Source: Adiantum capillus-veneris
Taxonomy: Eukaryota; Streptophyta; Polypodiopsida; Polypodiales; Pteridaceae
Assembly: GCA_014529385.2 (NCBI GenBank)
Contig: CM043959.1
Location: 49,855,122 to 49,919,121 of the forward strand
Length of the DNA: 64,000 nt
Reading direction: 5' to 3'
Both the position numbers and the translations under genes were made by a program. Within the stretch, counting starts at the first letter, position 1, and each line of letters opens with the position of its first letter. Below, piece after piece: positions 48,101-60,222 of the stretch. Below the pieces are notes generated by a model. It was not told the origin of the DNA. It saw nothing but the letters and a program-made list of their open reading frames with translations, and did not search any database.

Positions 48101-50089
48101 AGCTGGTGTATGTACAATGGGGATGGTGTTACCCATCTCCCTAGCATCTATATACATGTCCTTTTCCCTGAACTTAAAGGAGATTCTCCTTTCAGGAAAT
48201 TTAACATGGGCAGCCAGACAGTCAAACCATGGTGCCCCTAGGATTACATCCTCATGCTTGAGAGGAGAGATAAAGAAGTCCTCTTTGTCCACATAGCCTT
48301 GAACATGAAGCCTCAATTTCCCGATTAAGGGAGTGACTGAAGCTTCTTGCCCCTTGAAGGCACTGTCTGCGGGTAGGATATCTCCCATCTCGTAGGATTG
48401 TATGCCTAGCTTGGTGGCTAACTCCATAGATATGAAATTGTGAGTAGAACCAGTGTCAAAGAGAATAAAAGCATCATGTTCTCTTACCTTTCCCCAAGCA
48501 TGGCATAGAGGAGATCCTTTGTGGTGAGTTTGATGAATCTCCTCCTCTTGGATTTCAACCAAAGAAGCTCTAGGAGGATCTTGGCGGTTGTTCTTTTGGG
48601 GACAAGCGCGGTACGCATGCCCTTGTTCGCCGCACTTGAAACACCGGTTATCTTTACGATAACGCTCAAGCTCTTCAGGAGAGAGTTTATTCTTTCCTTT
48701 GTAAACTCCCTTCTCTTTAGCTTTGTTGGAATTGCCCTTAGGAGACTTTTGGACATTGTCCTTCCCCTTAGGCTCATTGGAACCCTTGTTTTCCGGGGGC
48801 TTATTATTTCTTTTACCCCCCGTTTGGAAATTGATTCGCGAGGCCACCATAGTATGGTGTATTACCGCCGATATGGTACGTGGCCTTTGGGAGTTGACAT
48901 ACTCCGCCATTTCTTCGGTTAAGCCCGCACAAAATTGTTTCTTTTGCTCTCCAAAATCCAACTTTTTGAAGACAGTGGCTTTGAGTTGTAGGTCCCAAAA
49001 CTTGTCTACATATTTGTGGATGGATTCATTGGGAGAGAGCTTTAAGCTTCGCCATTCGGTGAGTACTTTGTCTTTGGCATCGGTGGCCAAAAACTGCTTC
49101 ATAATGGAAGCTCTTAAAGCCTTCCATGTTCGTGGAGCTTCACCGCTGGCTCGTAGGCTAGACCACCATTGTCTGGCGGACTTTTGAAAGTGCATAGCTA
49201 CATGGCGTAGCTTAGAGGACTCCGTGAAGCCCTCATCTCCAAACGCCGCATCGAATTGCTGGATAAAGGCCAAAACTTTGTCTGTAGCACCGAAGGTGCC
49301 ATCATAGGTAAGGAAAGAGATGCTCTTCCCTCCCTCTTTGAATTTCTTCAGCTTGGACGACCTCTTCCATGCGGCATAGGATTTCCTATGGCCTCTTCTT
49401 TTTGATGGTTCAAAAGTTGCACCATCACTTGCTTCAGAAGATGAAGAATTTGAAGAAGGTGGAGAAGAGGGTGACCTCTTTCTCGCCTTTTTCTTGTCTT
49501 GATCTTTGTCGTCTTCACCATAGCTTTCATAAGAGGAAGAGGATGAAGAAGATGGAGAAGAGGGTGTCCTCTTTCTCGCCTTTTTCTTCTCTTGCTTTTT
49601 ATCATCCCTCTTTGAATTATGGCGTGGAGAAGAGTGTGATGGTCTTCTCCGCTTTGGTGGTGATGGAGAGCGTTTAGCCCGCCGTCTTCGTGGAGCCATC
49701 TCCGCCGAGGTGGCGGGAGACTCGCTTCTTTCTCGTTCCTTCGGTGGAGGCTCTTGAGTTCTCCTTTGGGAAGGAGATGCATCATCAAGAAGTAAGTTCT
49801 TGAGCCCTTCATATGGATTCTCTTCTTCTTCCCGAATCGGAGAGAGACCTCTTTTGGTAGTCTCACAAGGAGGCTTCCTAGGTATTCTCTCGTCATGGTG
49901 ATGAGCTTGGAGAATCCCGTGAGCACGGAGCTGCCGTTGCACTTCACTTTGGAGAGATGGATTGCCCATGGCTTGTTGAAGCCTAGAAACAAGATAATTA
50001 ACAAGCATTGAAGCATCATTAGTAGCTTGCTCATGAGCAAAATCAAAGTTATCAACATTAATTTCACTCTCTTTAATATTGTCAGCCAT
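45140..50089 (-). pseudogene. gag-pol: gag-pol of chromovirus copy 2 (one nonsense codon)
   Basis: 4,950 nt read from ATG at 50089 to the stop at 45140, a frame of 1,649 codons broken only by TAA at 47081-47083 (codon 1003), where copy 1 has TAT (Tyr). Domains by codon: SR-like basic region about 131-228; gag capsid about 270-430; CCHC knuckle 483-497; retropepsin with D-T-G at 545; RT with F-L-D-D at 891-894; RNase H after the stop, with D1040, E near 1075, D1102 and D1145; integrase zinc domain H1221, H1228, C1258, C1261; integrase core D1291, D1352, E1388; GPF motif; and a C-terminal chromodomain about 1590-1640, the module that targets chromoviruses to marked chromatin. All catalytic residues I can place are present. 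Asn replaces the usual Asp of the VDRFSK block. As it stands it would yield gag, protease and RT but not RNase H or integrase. Confidence 0.96.
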
Positions 50090-50506
50090 TCTAACAACTT
50101 TTAGGTGTAAACTTTTTAGGTGTACTTTGGCACTTCAAGCCCTAGTTGCTACTCCTCTTTACCCCTTTAGAAAAAGCACTCAAGCTACTGTACCCGCGGC
50201 TCGAATACCATTAATTGCAAGGAATAGAAGAGAGGGTCTTTCGACACCAAAACAGCACCGGCTCCTGTCAAGCTTCTAATAGCTCAATAGTGGTTAAGCC
50301 GTAGGCAAGCCCCGTAGGACTCCACTATTAAGACCATAGCTCTCGACGGTGATGCCCCGTTAACTGCACAAAGTCAGGCGCACTGCAAGGCTGAAAAATC
50401 CCTATTCTACTTACTCACAGGCAATTAATAATACCAACCATTTGTAGCTAGCTTGAGGACCTCCCTTCTTGAGCAAGAAAAGAGAAACCTTGAGCTCTGA
50501 TACCAA
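50090..50506 (-). other. 5' leader and primer-binding site, chromovirus copy 2
   Basis: The primer site, minus TGGTATCAGAGC, is at 50494-50505, one base inside the LTR at 50507, and is complementary to initiator tRNA-Met. The rest matches the leader of copy 1 closely and has no long frame. Confidence 0.85.
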
Positions 50507-52093
50507 TGTAACATTTAATGGCCTAAAATCTTTTGTGTAGCGGAATTTAGCATGAACATAGTGGGCATTTCATTAGAGTTGATTCCTAATGAGAATTACA
50601 AGAGTGCTTGAGTGGAGAGAGAGAGAGCAACAAAAAGCATAACACCTAGTTAGATAGCATCGACAATACTTTCAAAAGAGAGAGCAATTAAGCTATTGAC
50701 AACAGTTGAGGACCGGATTTGCATGGAGCCGGTCCCCCCTCCAAAAGGCTTTGTATTATGGTTTCTCCCATCAAGAGAGACATTGTACAATACAATTCTT
50801 TGTGTTCCTTCAAGACTAGCTAGTGCAATGAAGATGGAAGCTTCATACACCAAGCAAAACACTTAATCAAACACAACTTGAATTATCCCCGTTCTCAGAC
50901 CCAAGACCTCACACACCTTCGAAGATGGTGAGAGCTAGCAGGGTATGAGAGTAGATTGAGAGGAAAAAGAAGTATCTTACGAGAAAGAAGTACATCTCCT
51001 CACATAATCACTCATATTAGCATAGCTTAGCTTAGTAATTAGCTTGGTAGAGAAGATGAGCATGCATTGAATCTTGGCTCTTGGTTGGATTTGCATCCAC
51101 ATGCCAAGAGAGTGTTGATGTAGGCTTCTATCTCACAAGCTTGGAGTAGGTGATGAGCTCTCCATTAAAGCTTGGGAGGAGATAGAGTATTTTCCCTTCA
51201 CACATGGTCAAGTGTGAGAGTGTGTGTGTCCATGCCAAGCAAAAATCAGCCCCCCCTCTCTCTTGGGCGAGCCCTAGCTGCTAAATTAGTCTGGCTTTTG
51301 CCTCATTGGACCTCCCCAGGTCAAGCCAATAGGGATTAAGCAGCATAAGTGATAGCCTTCTGACATGTGTCCCCCTTTCCCCTTTTGTGAGAGCTTTAGG
51401 TAATTAAATAATTAAACTAAACTCTCATTGGACCCCTTTGCCTCCTGGCCAATAGGAATCAGGCAAGCCATGGGGCTCCTGAATGCTCATTGGACCCCTT
51501 GGGAGACTGCCCAATAGTCTTCTAGGACACTTAATTCTTATTGGTTAAATGTTTTTAAATTAATTAAACTAGATTTACTCTAGCTTAATTCTCATTGGTC
51601 CACTTCAAGGGTCTTCCAATAGGAATTGGGCACACCTTGTGGGCATCTGGCCTAGGGAGCTGACATGTGTCCCTCATTCCCTTTGTGTAAAGGGAGCCTG
51701 TGTGTGTGTGTGTGGCTTTCTCTCTCATCCCCTAGCTTTGGGGCTCGCCCCCTCCCATGTAGGGATGTAGAAAGACTTTTTGGGCACACACTAAGCATCC
51801 AATTTTCCCTAAGGTTGACCTTTGGACACAACCTTTGAATTTTGGAACCTTAGCATTTTGGAAGTCTTAATGGGCTGAACCTTAGGGTCTTTTTAGCCCA
51901 TTGTTTCACATGGCTCTTTTGCAGATGGCCCCCCCTTTGGATCCCTATTTTCCCTCCTTTGGATCCCTACTGTGGCCGGTCTACTAACTTAACCAATATT
52001 CTAGCTTTTTCTCCCTTGGCACTTCCCCACATTAAATGATCAGTTTAATATGAGAAAATCATTTAGGAGAATTAGATATTGATTATTATGACA
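50507..52093 (-). repeat. 5' LTR of chromovirus copy 2
   Basis: 1,587 bp, the same length as 43195-44781. It carries the inverted CCAAT modules at 51305-51330 and 51594-51620 among others, and the extra segment at about 50642-51024. Confidence 0.95.
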
Positions 52094-52302
52094 ACAATTT
52101 TCCACAAACCAATGAATTGCTAGAAAAGATGCATGCAGCAAAGCAAAGAAGGATAAAACAATAGTAGGTCATTGATGAAGCCCAAGAGGAAGCTCCACTT
52201 TGAGTACTCAAAAGGAAATCTTGTCTCAAAAATCAACAAATACCTATTCCCATTAACACTCTGGAACTAGATGAACGATTATGGGAATTACATAAGGATG
52301 CA

Positions 52303-52719
52303 ATGCCAACAGACGATGAATGGCTAGATGGAATGGACCTTCGCATCAAAGTACATCTGAACAATCATAGCACAAATGCATTGGTTGATACAAGAGCTCG
52401 AGTAAATATAGTAAGTTATTCCACATACAAGAAAGCAACGAATCAATCTTTGACATCAAGAATATCGGCTATCAAAGGATGCAATAAGAACCCAACACCA
52501 GCATTGGGAGTAGTCAGCTTAATTGTGATAGTACATGGATGCTCATGTCCTCATCAATTTGTATGCTTATCATATGAACACATCAATAAAACTATGATTC
52601 TTGGAATTGCATGGATGCGGATGTACAAGGCAATACCAGATTGGGATACCAATCAACTCAAGCTATCACCTAATGACGGACAACTCATTGTTCCAATTGC
52701 ACCAAGCAAAGAAGAATGA
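52303..52719 (+). pseudogene. Second retropepsin-like domain, 3' of integrase
   Basis: An open frame of 138 codons on the plus strand with the layout of a retropepsin: NALVDTRARVNIVSYSTY (D-T-R where D-T-G is expected), a middle beta-rich block, and TMILGIAWMRMYKAIPDWD, where I-L-G precedes the C-terminal part as in retropepsins. It lies 3' of the integrase of the plus-strand element once the chromovirus is removed; the target duplication shows that the two flanks were joined. It differs from the protease at 38550-38972. It may be an extra domain of this element or the start of a separate fragment. The changed Gly makes activity unlikely. Confidence 0.65.
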
Positions 52720-53400
52720 AAAAGAGGTTACCAACAAAGAAAACCACGAAACAATCAATCTTCTTCATACTCTAGAAAAGAAAATGCTACAAGTAGCATG
52801 GAAGGAGTCAGGCATATCTAGGTACCAAAAGCACAACTCACGAACAAGCCGTCTCAAATGGTGCCCAAGACATCATCTACCGTACCGAAGAAGGTTCCAA
52901 ATTTAAAGACACAAAAAAGAGAATCTTCGAGCAGGGAACCTAACACAAGATGGATTTGGAGAAGAAAGGAACACTTATTTTCTCTGCAAACTGTAAAACC
53001 GATAAAGTAGTGGAGAGTTAAGTCTCAAAACAGTCAACGAGAACATTTCATCAATGAAAAACCAAGATACCAGTGGTGAGTTAAGGCTCAAAAACTGTTA
53101 TCATTAATACAGAGAGCTCAAATTTCATGTGCCAAAGAATATTGATGGTACAATAAAGCAAAGAGTACACAAGCTACAAGATTTGGTCTTTAGGAAACAG
53201 CAAAAGGAAACCTCGACCCTTGAGTTAATTGCTCAAGACCCAACTCTTGCACAACATATTAGTTCGAATTGCATTGATCTTCGAAGCATGGTAAATCCAA
53301 TTAAGGCTATGCATAGACACAATTGTTCAACCCATGCACACAGTCATCCCATAGTACGCCATCTAGGAGGGGTGGAAAGGAACTAAGTAATTAAGGGCAA
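52720..53400 (+). other. Decayed tail of the plus-strand element
   Basis: A/C-rich coding-like sequence with many stops. Frames at 52601-52906 and 53129-53386 show no recognised domain. Phrases such as WRVKSQNSQ or WVKAQK recur (about 53005-53095), suggesting an internal repeat. No polypurine tract or LTR end was identified. Confidence 0.4.
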
Positions 53401-54776
53401 TGTTTGAAGAGGGAGGAAAAAGCTGGATGTTAACGTGTGATTTGTTCCAAAATTACCTAATAATGCCCTTACAAAATCAATTAACAGGGGAATTTAACTG
53501 ATAACATCTGCCCATTGAGTGTAAATAGTGTATATACTATTAAAAAATACCGTTTTTGCTTATTTTCATTATTTTTTCTTGATATTGGAGCTTAAAATTG
53601 GATAAATCCATCCAAAAACAATAAAGTAGTGTTTCTCAATGGATTTTCTTAATTGTTGATTTTTCATTTTGCTTTTTTAGTGCGATTTATTATTTTCTTC
53701 TTTGATTTTTCAATAAACAGGTCAAAAAATAATAATAAATAGCAAATGAGCTCAGATGGAGAAACTAAAGATACGTTGAGAATCAGAAGAACAAGACCGA
53801 CATGCACAAAAATTTTCAATCGAATCCATAGATGGAAGCAGGAAGCCTATATTAGGCCACCAAGGCCTATTTTTACAAATTCTTGCAGCATGAGCTAATG
53901 GAATCCGATTGAGGAAATTTTTGAGTCTAACATAGATTTCACGGCCTAGTAGGACTAACAGGGCAATCTGGGGAAAAATAGTTTGAGAAGCTCGAGTATA
54001 GATATCCAAGGTAGCCCAAAATCACCTTATTTCCACTAGTCACTATTGGAGGAGAGAGATTTCTGCCTTCTTCATGCGCAATTTCCGAAGTCTACAGTCA
54101 TCCATTTACAACACCTTCTCATACGAGACATGAGGGGTAAGTTTTAAAATTATCAATGAGCATTTCTGTATGGATGGGTAGCAAGTCTAGGCTCAAGAAA
54201 AAACCCTAGAAACCTAGCTGTGCACGAAGTCCTACGACTCAAAATTGACCATAGCGGCCTGTCGGCTCAACCGAACTGGACAAGACTTGAACAATAGCAT
54301 ACCCCTATATAATAGAACACTTTCGTATCACCAGATGACCATTTGGCAGGGGTCAAGGGGGTCCCAAGTAAATAATCTAGGTTTCTGCCATATGCCAGAA
54401 CTGGATTTTGACTCCATGGGCAGCTTATAGACGAGGTCTATATACAATGTACATAGATGGTTTCATGGAAACAGTCAAGGCAAGCTCTTAAACAACAAAA
54501 AATAGCTCGAAGGCTACTGAGGCGGTCCGGGGCGGGCAACAAGAAGAGCAACCTCTAGACACCCTTCAAGGCTCCCGTGTTGCTCAATGGGGCTGGGGCA
54601 CAACACAACACAAACGAAAACAACGAACCCACAGCCAAATCCCAACTACACAAGGGGCACCACCTAGTTTAAGAGCGAACTAGGACGCAAAAGAGGAGAA
54701 TCGTTAGAGCAACCCACAAACAAGCAAGGAATTTACACTAACCCTAACACCAATGGAACACTCTCACACACTAAAA

Positions 54777-54857
<81 letters not shown>

Positions 54858-55282
54858 TAGTGCTCGGGCTGCTTTGAAACGTATCGGCAATGATCAAGCA
54901 AACACAACTATATATTTAAGAAAGAGAGAGAAAGGGGGAGGGGGTGCTTGTTGCATTAATACCTTCTTACAAATCTGTCATGACAAATCAATGTGAGATT
55001 AGTCTTTGTTCAACATAGCTTGCGTAAATTTCACCACAACACATCACAAGAAAAGCCACCCCAATCACTGTCTTAAAGCCAGGGGAGTCCTCTCCACCCT
55101 GTCGCCCTCTTACAGTATGTGGGATTTATGGCTAGATTGATGACAACACCAGAGACAAGCTATCAAGAACTTAACAAAAAAACACCAAGACACTTACGCA
55201 TCATTGTTGTCCATTACTTCACGTTGGAAGGGAGACAAAGTATCCAAGCTTAGTCCAAATCCACCCTCCTTGATTCAGCAAA
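53401..55282. other. Unassigned interval
   Basis: AT-rich at first, then mixed. No supported gene. It holds a GA microsatellite at 54780-54851. A 3' LTR of the plus-strand element might lie here, but I see no match to its 5' side. The right edge is the LTR terminus at 55283. Confidence 0.35.
54780..54851 (+). repeat. (GA)n microsatellite, about 36 units
   Basis: A perfect GA/AG dinucleotide run, followed by AAAGAGATAG. Confidence 0.97.
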
Positions 55283-57215
55283 TGTTGGGCTTACACTAGT
55301 AGAATAAATGATAGATTTCCTACTCTCAATTGAATGATCACTCTCTCTCTTACAATGGCATAGAGTTCCCTTGCTAATCCCCTATTACAACACATGCACA
55401 TGCATAAGACAATGAGCTTCCACTCAAGAGCTCCTTCTAGAGAGGTTGAGCTTGGCTTCTCAAGCTATAGCATAGTGCTCTTGCTTATGGCTCCCTTTTG
55501 TGCTAGCTACACCCTCCTTTTATAGCAATTTTGAAGGCTCGGGTTACTCCTCTAACCATGGTTGGGTTAGATTTTCAGCAATTTATCTAATTTCTTTTGC
55601 TTGGAATTATCAAGAAGTTGGTGGGGAAAGAGAGAGGAGAGAAATGGAGGTGATAGGACTTTTCATAGTGGGTTAATGTTAGTAGAGTTAGTATTAATTT
55701 ACAAATGGAATTGGATATTTACAATGGGAGTATCCATGTAGGATACAAATAAGGAAGAAAAACTCTTAAGAGGTAAGAAAAGGTGGATTTCTTACAAGGT
55801 TGATGCTCCAAGTGTCTTGAGTAGGGCCAATTTTGACGCTTGTTGACTGTGCACTAGCTTTGACGGTACATTTTTTTCCCACTCTTGACCTTCCTTGAGA
55901 GACAAGGTAATTGAAGCTGAGTAATCAACCACCATGATGCTGTCTTTTAAGAGAAGAGACTGAATTTTGTGGTTTTTTTGATAGATATGGGTAAATTGGA
56001 GGAGGAAAAATGAGACTAGGTGGTCATTTTTGGAATGGAATTGTGTGTGGGAGGTATGAGTTCACCATGGTTTCTCTTATTCTTCAAGGTTGAGGAGAAG
56101 GTGAGTAGGGTGCAGAGAGGAGTGGTGAGAGAGGTGGGGATGATGAGTGGAGAAGTGTGTGTGAAAGAGGAAAATGATAAAGTGGAAGAGAGAGTGTGGT
56201 TGCATAGCATGGGAAAACTGGGGTCCACTAATAAAATCATAGCTCACAGCTCGTAGCTCAAAAACATATGAAAAAATTTGAGGCAAAAGTTCAGCCCACG
56301 AGCTACAACTTTTGTTTGTATCACCTTCTCAAATTCGGAGAGCAAGTGAACTTTAAAAATTCAGCAAAACCGACCGTTTTTTTCCACTACACAAGGTCCT
56401 TGTGGGGTCCTTCTTTGGATGATTCTTTTGAATACCTCCAAGAGTGAGCCCTCCATAGTGCATGTATGCATGCCACCTACCCTTGACGTTATTTGGTAGG
56501 TCTATAATTGAAGATATTGTTGAGATTATGATATAAGTGAATAGTACAACTAGGAAAATCAAATATTGAGGGGTCTAAAACATATGTACATGTCAAATAT
56601 AAATAATATAAGTGGAAAAAATATAAAGGGGTAAAAAGAAATCTCTCTCATTATGAGGCTACCATAAAAAGATAAATATTTTTGGTGCTCTAAAAAAAAA
56701 CAAAAATAGATGTAGGAAGGGAAAAATCACAATAGTGAAAAAATATACACATAAATAAAACTAGTTTTTTTGGATTTTTGTTGGGGTGGAGTTACACCAA
56801 ATATAAGAGAAGATTACATGAAAATATTTCTATATGGAATAAAGAATATGAAAAATGGTAAGAAAAATTGTGGTAATGGTGAGGCAATGTACAGAGCATA
56901 AATAACGCACACCTAGGTAGAAATATTTAAATAAATACCAAAATAATTATGAAAAAATCTTTTATTTAGGCCCTATATACAAAGAAATATTTACATATGC
57001 ATGGGCCATAATATACTTATATTTTTTATTTTTTTGGCTCAACTAGCCCAATGACTAGCTAATTGAGGGTTTTTTAAGAAGATATGGGAAAAGTCCCGTG
57101 ACTCACGCACGCCTATGTACAGTGAAATGGTAGGGATAGCCACAGTGTTTGGGAGATTTTGGTAGGGTGAGGTAACTCACTGTGGCAATTACAAAGAGCC
57201 GAAAAATGGCTATCA
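55283..57215 (-). repeat. 3' LTR of the Tat-lineage element
   Basis: About 1,933 bp. In element sense it starts TGATAGCCATTTTTCGG right after a polypurine tract and ends near AGCCCAACA (plus TGTTGGGC at 55283). A TATA box lies at 55518-55525. The boundaries rest on the TG/CA ends and on context only, because no second LTR is in the window to compare. Frames inside it are short. Confidence 0.6.
55518..55525 (-). promoter_or_regulatory. LTR TATA box
   Basis: Minus-strand CTATAAAAGGAGGG, about 235 bp from the inferred LTR 3' end. This is consistent with an R-U5 region downstream. Confidence 0.6.
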
Positions 57216-57219
57216 TTAG

Positions 57220-57229
57220 CCCTCCCCCT
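57220..57229 (-). promoter_or_regulatory. Polypurine tract of the Tat-lineage element
   Basis: Minus-strand AGGGGGAGGG, four bases before the inferred LTR start and about 15 nt after the last pol frame. Confidence 0.65.
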
Positions 57230-57243
57230 GGATGATGGTATAT

Positions 57244-60222
57244 TCATGTACCATCATAGAGCATCTTTTCCAAAGAGAGTGCTTCAGAGTCCTTGACGAG
57301 ATCTTTATTGTTTGGCCCCTCAGAATTTTGGCTAGAGTTACACTCATGCTTCATGTAACAATACTTACATGAGACAGTGGCCTTTTGACAGATCTTTGGT
57401 AGATCCTTTGGTAGAAGGCGACTCAAATAGGGCTTCAAGCGATACCCGTTTACTTTCCTGGAGTGCTCTTTACCATTCAAGTCCATAAGCTGATAGTAAC
57501 TTGAATTGAAAGCCTTCTTGACTATGTATGGCCCCTGCCATCTTGTTTCAAATTTGGCATCAAAACGATTATCGAGTCGATTGTCCTACCTTAGCACAAG
57601 ATCTCCTTCTATGATGCCTTTGTCCTTCATTTTCTTGTCAAGCTTCTCCTTTGTCTGTGTGGCTTTCATCTTATAGCACTCGTATGCTGCTTCTCTTTTC
57701 CACTCCAGCTCAGCTAAGGTAAGAAGTCGATCCATCCATGCTTCTTGATCATCTTGTGCTGATTTTCCATGAAGTCGCATTGTTGGAATGTTTAGCTCAA
57801 TTGGCTGTAAAGCCTCTTGACCATAGACCAAGTGAAATGGTGTAAACTCCGTGGCTTCCCTATATGTGGTTCGATACGCCCACAAGGAACCATCCAAGAA
57901 GTCATCCCACAACTTTGTCTTGTTTCTCACCATCTTTCTAATGATGCCTGCAATGACACCATTAGCTTTTTCTACCAAACCATTTGATTGGGGATAGTAG
58001 GGTGTACTGTGACGATGTAGAATGGGAAGTTCTTCACAGACTTCTGTGAGAAATCCCTTTCTAAACCCTGGACCATTATCAGAAACAATCTCCAAAGGTG
58101 TGCCAAATCTACAACAAATGTGAGTGTAGACGAATTTGCTCACTGTCCTCTCATTTACCTTTGCCACACTTTGTGCTTCCACCCACCTAGTCATATAGTC
58201 TACAGCCACTAGAATGTAGAGTTTACCATTTTTTGTCCTAGGCAGAGAACCCATAGCATCAATGCCCCACTTTTCAAAGGGTCCATTTGCAAGCACAATT
58301 TTCCTTGGACCATAAACCAATCTTCTATTCCCATTTACCTGACAATTGTGACAACTTTTACACCAATGTTGGACATCCACATGCAGACTTGGCCAAACAT
58401 ACCCCGCAAGCAAAATCTTCTTCACAGTTAATTCTTGGGCAAAATGACCACCACATGCTTCTTCATGAAAACCTTTTAGAATGGCTAGAATTTGCTCAAT
58501 AGTTGGTACTCTTCTGCATACTTGATCCCTCCCTCTTTGATAGAGGGAGCCTTCTAGGAAGAGATATGCGCTTGCCTTCTTCATGAGTCTCCTCTTCTGA
58601 GCCTTCGTGAAGTCTTCTGGAAACTCGCCCTCCAAAATGTAGCTAATAATGGGAGTCAATGACTCCAATCCCTGGTATCTCGGTTGCTTGACAGTTGCTG
58701 CCACCATGATGACCTGCACTTCTTTCTCAACACATGTAACTACTTGCTGTGCAAGTAAATCGGCATCTTCATTTTGTTTCCTAGGAATATGATATAGTTG
58801 CACTTCTTCAAATTGATTAAACAATCTACGAATGGCATGAACTTTTGTCCGTAAGCTTTCATTCTTGCATGCCCAAATACCTAAAATTTGTTTAACAATG
58901 AGAAGTGCATCTCCCTTTACCATGAGGCGTTGTATCCCTTGGCCAATGCACATCTTCAAACCATGAAGTAGTGTGTCATATTCTGCTTCATTGTTGCTAG
59001 TTGAACCTGGTAGATTGACCTTCTCTTTCATGACCACCTCTCCACTTGGGTTGAGCAACACTAGCCGTCCCCCTGCTTTCCCTGTGGCTCGTAAAAAAGC
59101 TCCATCAAAGAACAAGGTAAAAGCATTGGGAATACTTTTTGGTGGTGGCAATGGTAGGGTCTTTACTTGAGGCACCTTAATTTCCTTCTCATGTACCCTA
59201 TAAGTGAGAATCCCTGCCAATTGTGCACGCACACCATCTTCTACCTTGAAAGAGTATTGGAACTCTTGCAACTCCATAATCCACTTTGAGATCCTAGTAC
59301 TAAGATTCATTTGAGATGACACCCAAGGGAACAAATTTTCTGCAGTGAGAATTACAAAAGGTTTTGGTAGTAGGTAGGATCTAAACTTCCTTATCACAAA
59401 CATGAGAGAAAGCATCATGAGTTCTGCCTCCGTGTAGTCTCTCTCCAAAGCATTCATGACCCTACTAGCAAAGTAGATGGGTCGCATCCTTGTACTGTGG
59501 GGATCTTGTTGTAGCAACACAGCACCAATTGTTTCCCTTCCAACACTAGAGCTAACAAAGAATGTGTACTCCCAACAAGGAGTCATGAGTGTTGGTAGCT
59601 CTGACAAAATGACTTTAATGTTACAAAAATACTCTTCAAGCTCACCAGACCATGCAAATTCTACTTGTTGTGTCAACTTTTGCAAAGGATGAAGCAACTC
59701 CGAGGCTAAGTGAATGAAGCGTGACATATACTTCACTTTTTGAATGAATGATATGACCTCTTTGAGATTCTTGGGTGAGGGGAGATCAATAAGAGCCTTT
59801 GCCTTTGAAGGATCCACCTCAATGCCTTTATAGGAAACCTTGTGACCAAGCAAGATCACTTCATCCTCAGCTATGTGACACTTGTCGGGGTTGAGTTGAC
59901 CTCCCATGTCATAGAGCTTCCTTAAACCTTCTTCTACCCTTTGTAGATGCAATGATTTTGAGCTATAAATGCAGAAATCATCAATGAACACCCTAATTGA
60001 CTTTCCAAAGAATGCTTGAAACACCATGTTCATGAAACGTTGGAATGTTGCAGGAGCATTTGTCAGACCAAATGGCATGACTCTAAAAGCATAACAACCC
60101 CAAGGAGTGATAAAGGTTATTTTCAATTGATCTTCCAATGCGATACCTATTTGAAAGTAGCCTGAGTAGCCATCACACACAGTGTACTTCTCATGACCAG
60201 CTACCTCATTTAGTATCTCATC
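57244..60222 (-). pseudogene. pol: RT palm, two RNase H domains and integrase (Tat-type pol)
   Basis: An open frame of 864 codons (57586-60180) followed by a TAG and the integrase tail (57244-57585). By codon of the long frame: RT palm 1-150 with VFIDDFCIYS (F-I-D-D at 65-68) and [13 protein letters not shown]; first RNase H about 205-320, where the usual first catalytic Asp is replaced (FFVSSSVGRETIGAVL); second RNase H about 354-480 with D359, E398, D424 and D472/D474 kept; integrase zinc domain H572, H579, C610, C613; integrase core D641, D701, E737. The nonsense codon at about 57586 lies where a Trp codon would fit, before ETRWQGPYIVKKAF (GPY/F motif). All key residues of RT, second RNase H and integrase are intact, so this copy decayed only recently. 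Confidence 0.94.

Larger units (their letters stand above)
43195..52093 (-). mobile_element. Chromovirus (Ty3/gypsy) copy 2, nearly intact
   Basis: 8,899 bp with LTRs of 1,587 bp each (43195-44781 and 50507-52093), TGT...ACA ends, and a target duplication ACAA at 43191-43194 and 52094-52097 (5 bp if the adjoining T is counted). I could see about nine differences between the LTRs, so it is recent. The primer site is at 50494-50505 and the polypurine tract at about 44782-44794. The gag-pol frame is open except for one nonsense codon. It is inserted in the decayed plus-strand element, just after the integrase. It is the same family as copy 1, with a longer LTR form. Confidence 0.95.

Noticed and set aside
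56016..56286. Overlapping frames near 56.0-56.3 kb as a gene
   Set aside because: They lie inside the inferred 3' LTR of the Tat-lineage element, are short on both strands, and have purine-biased composition.
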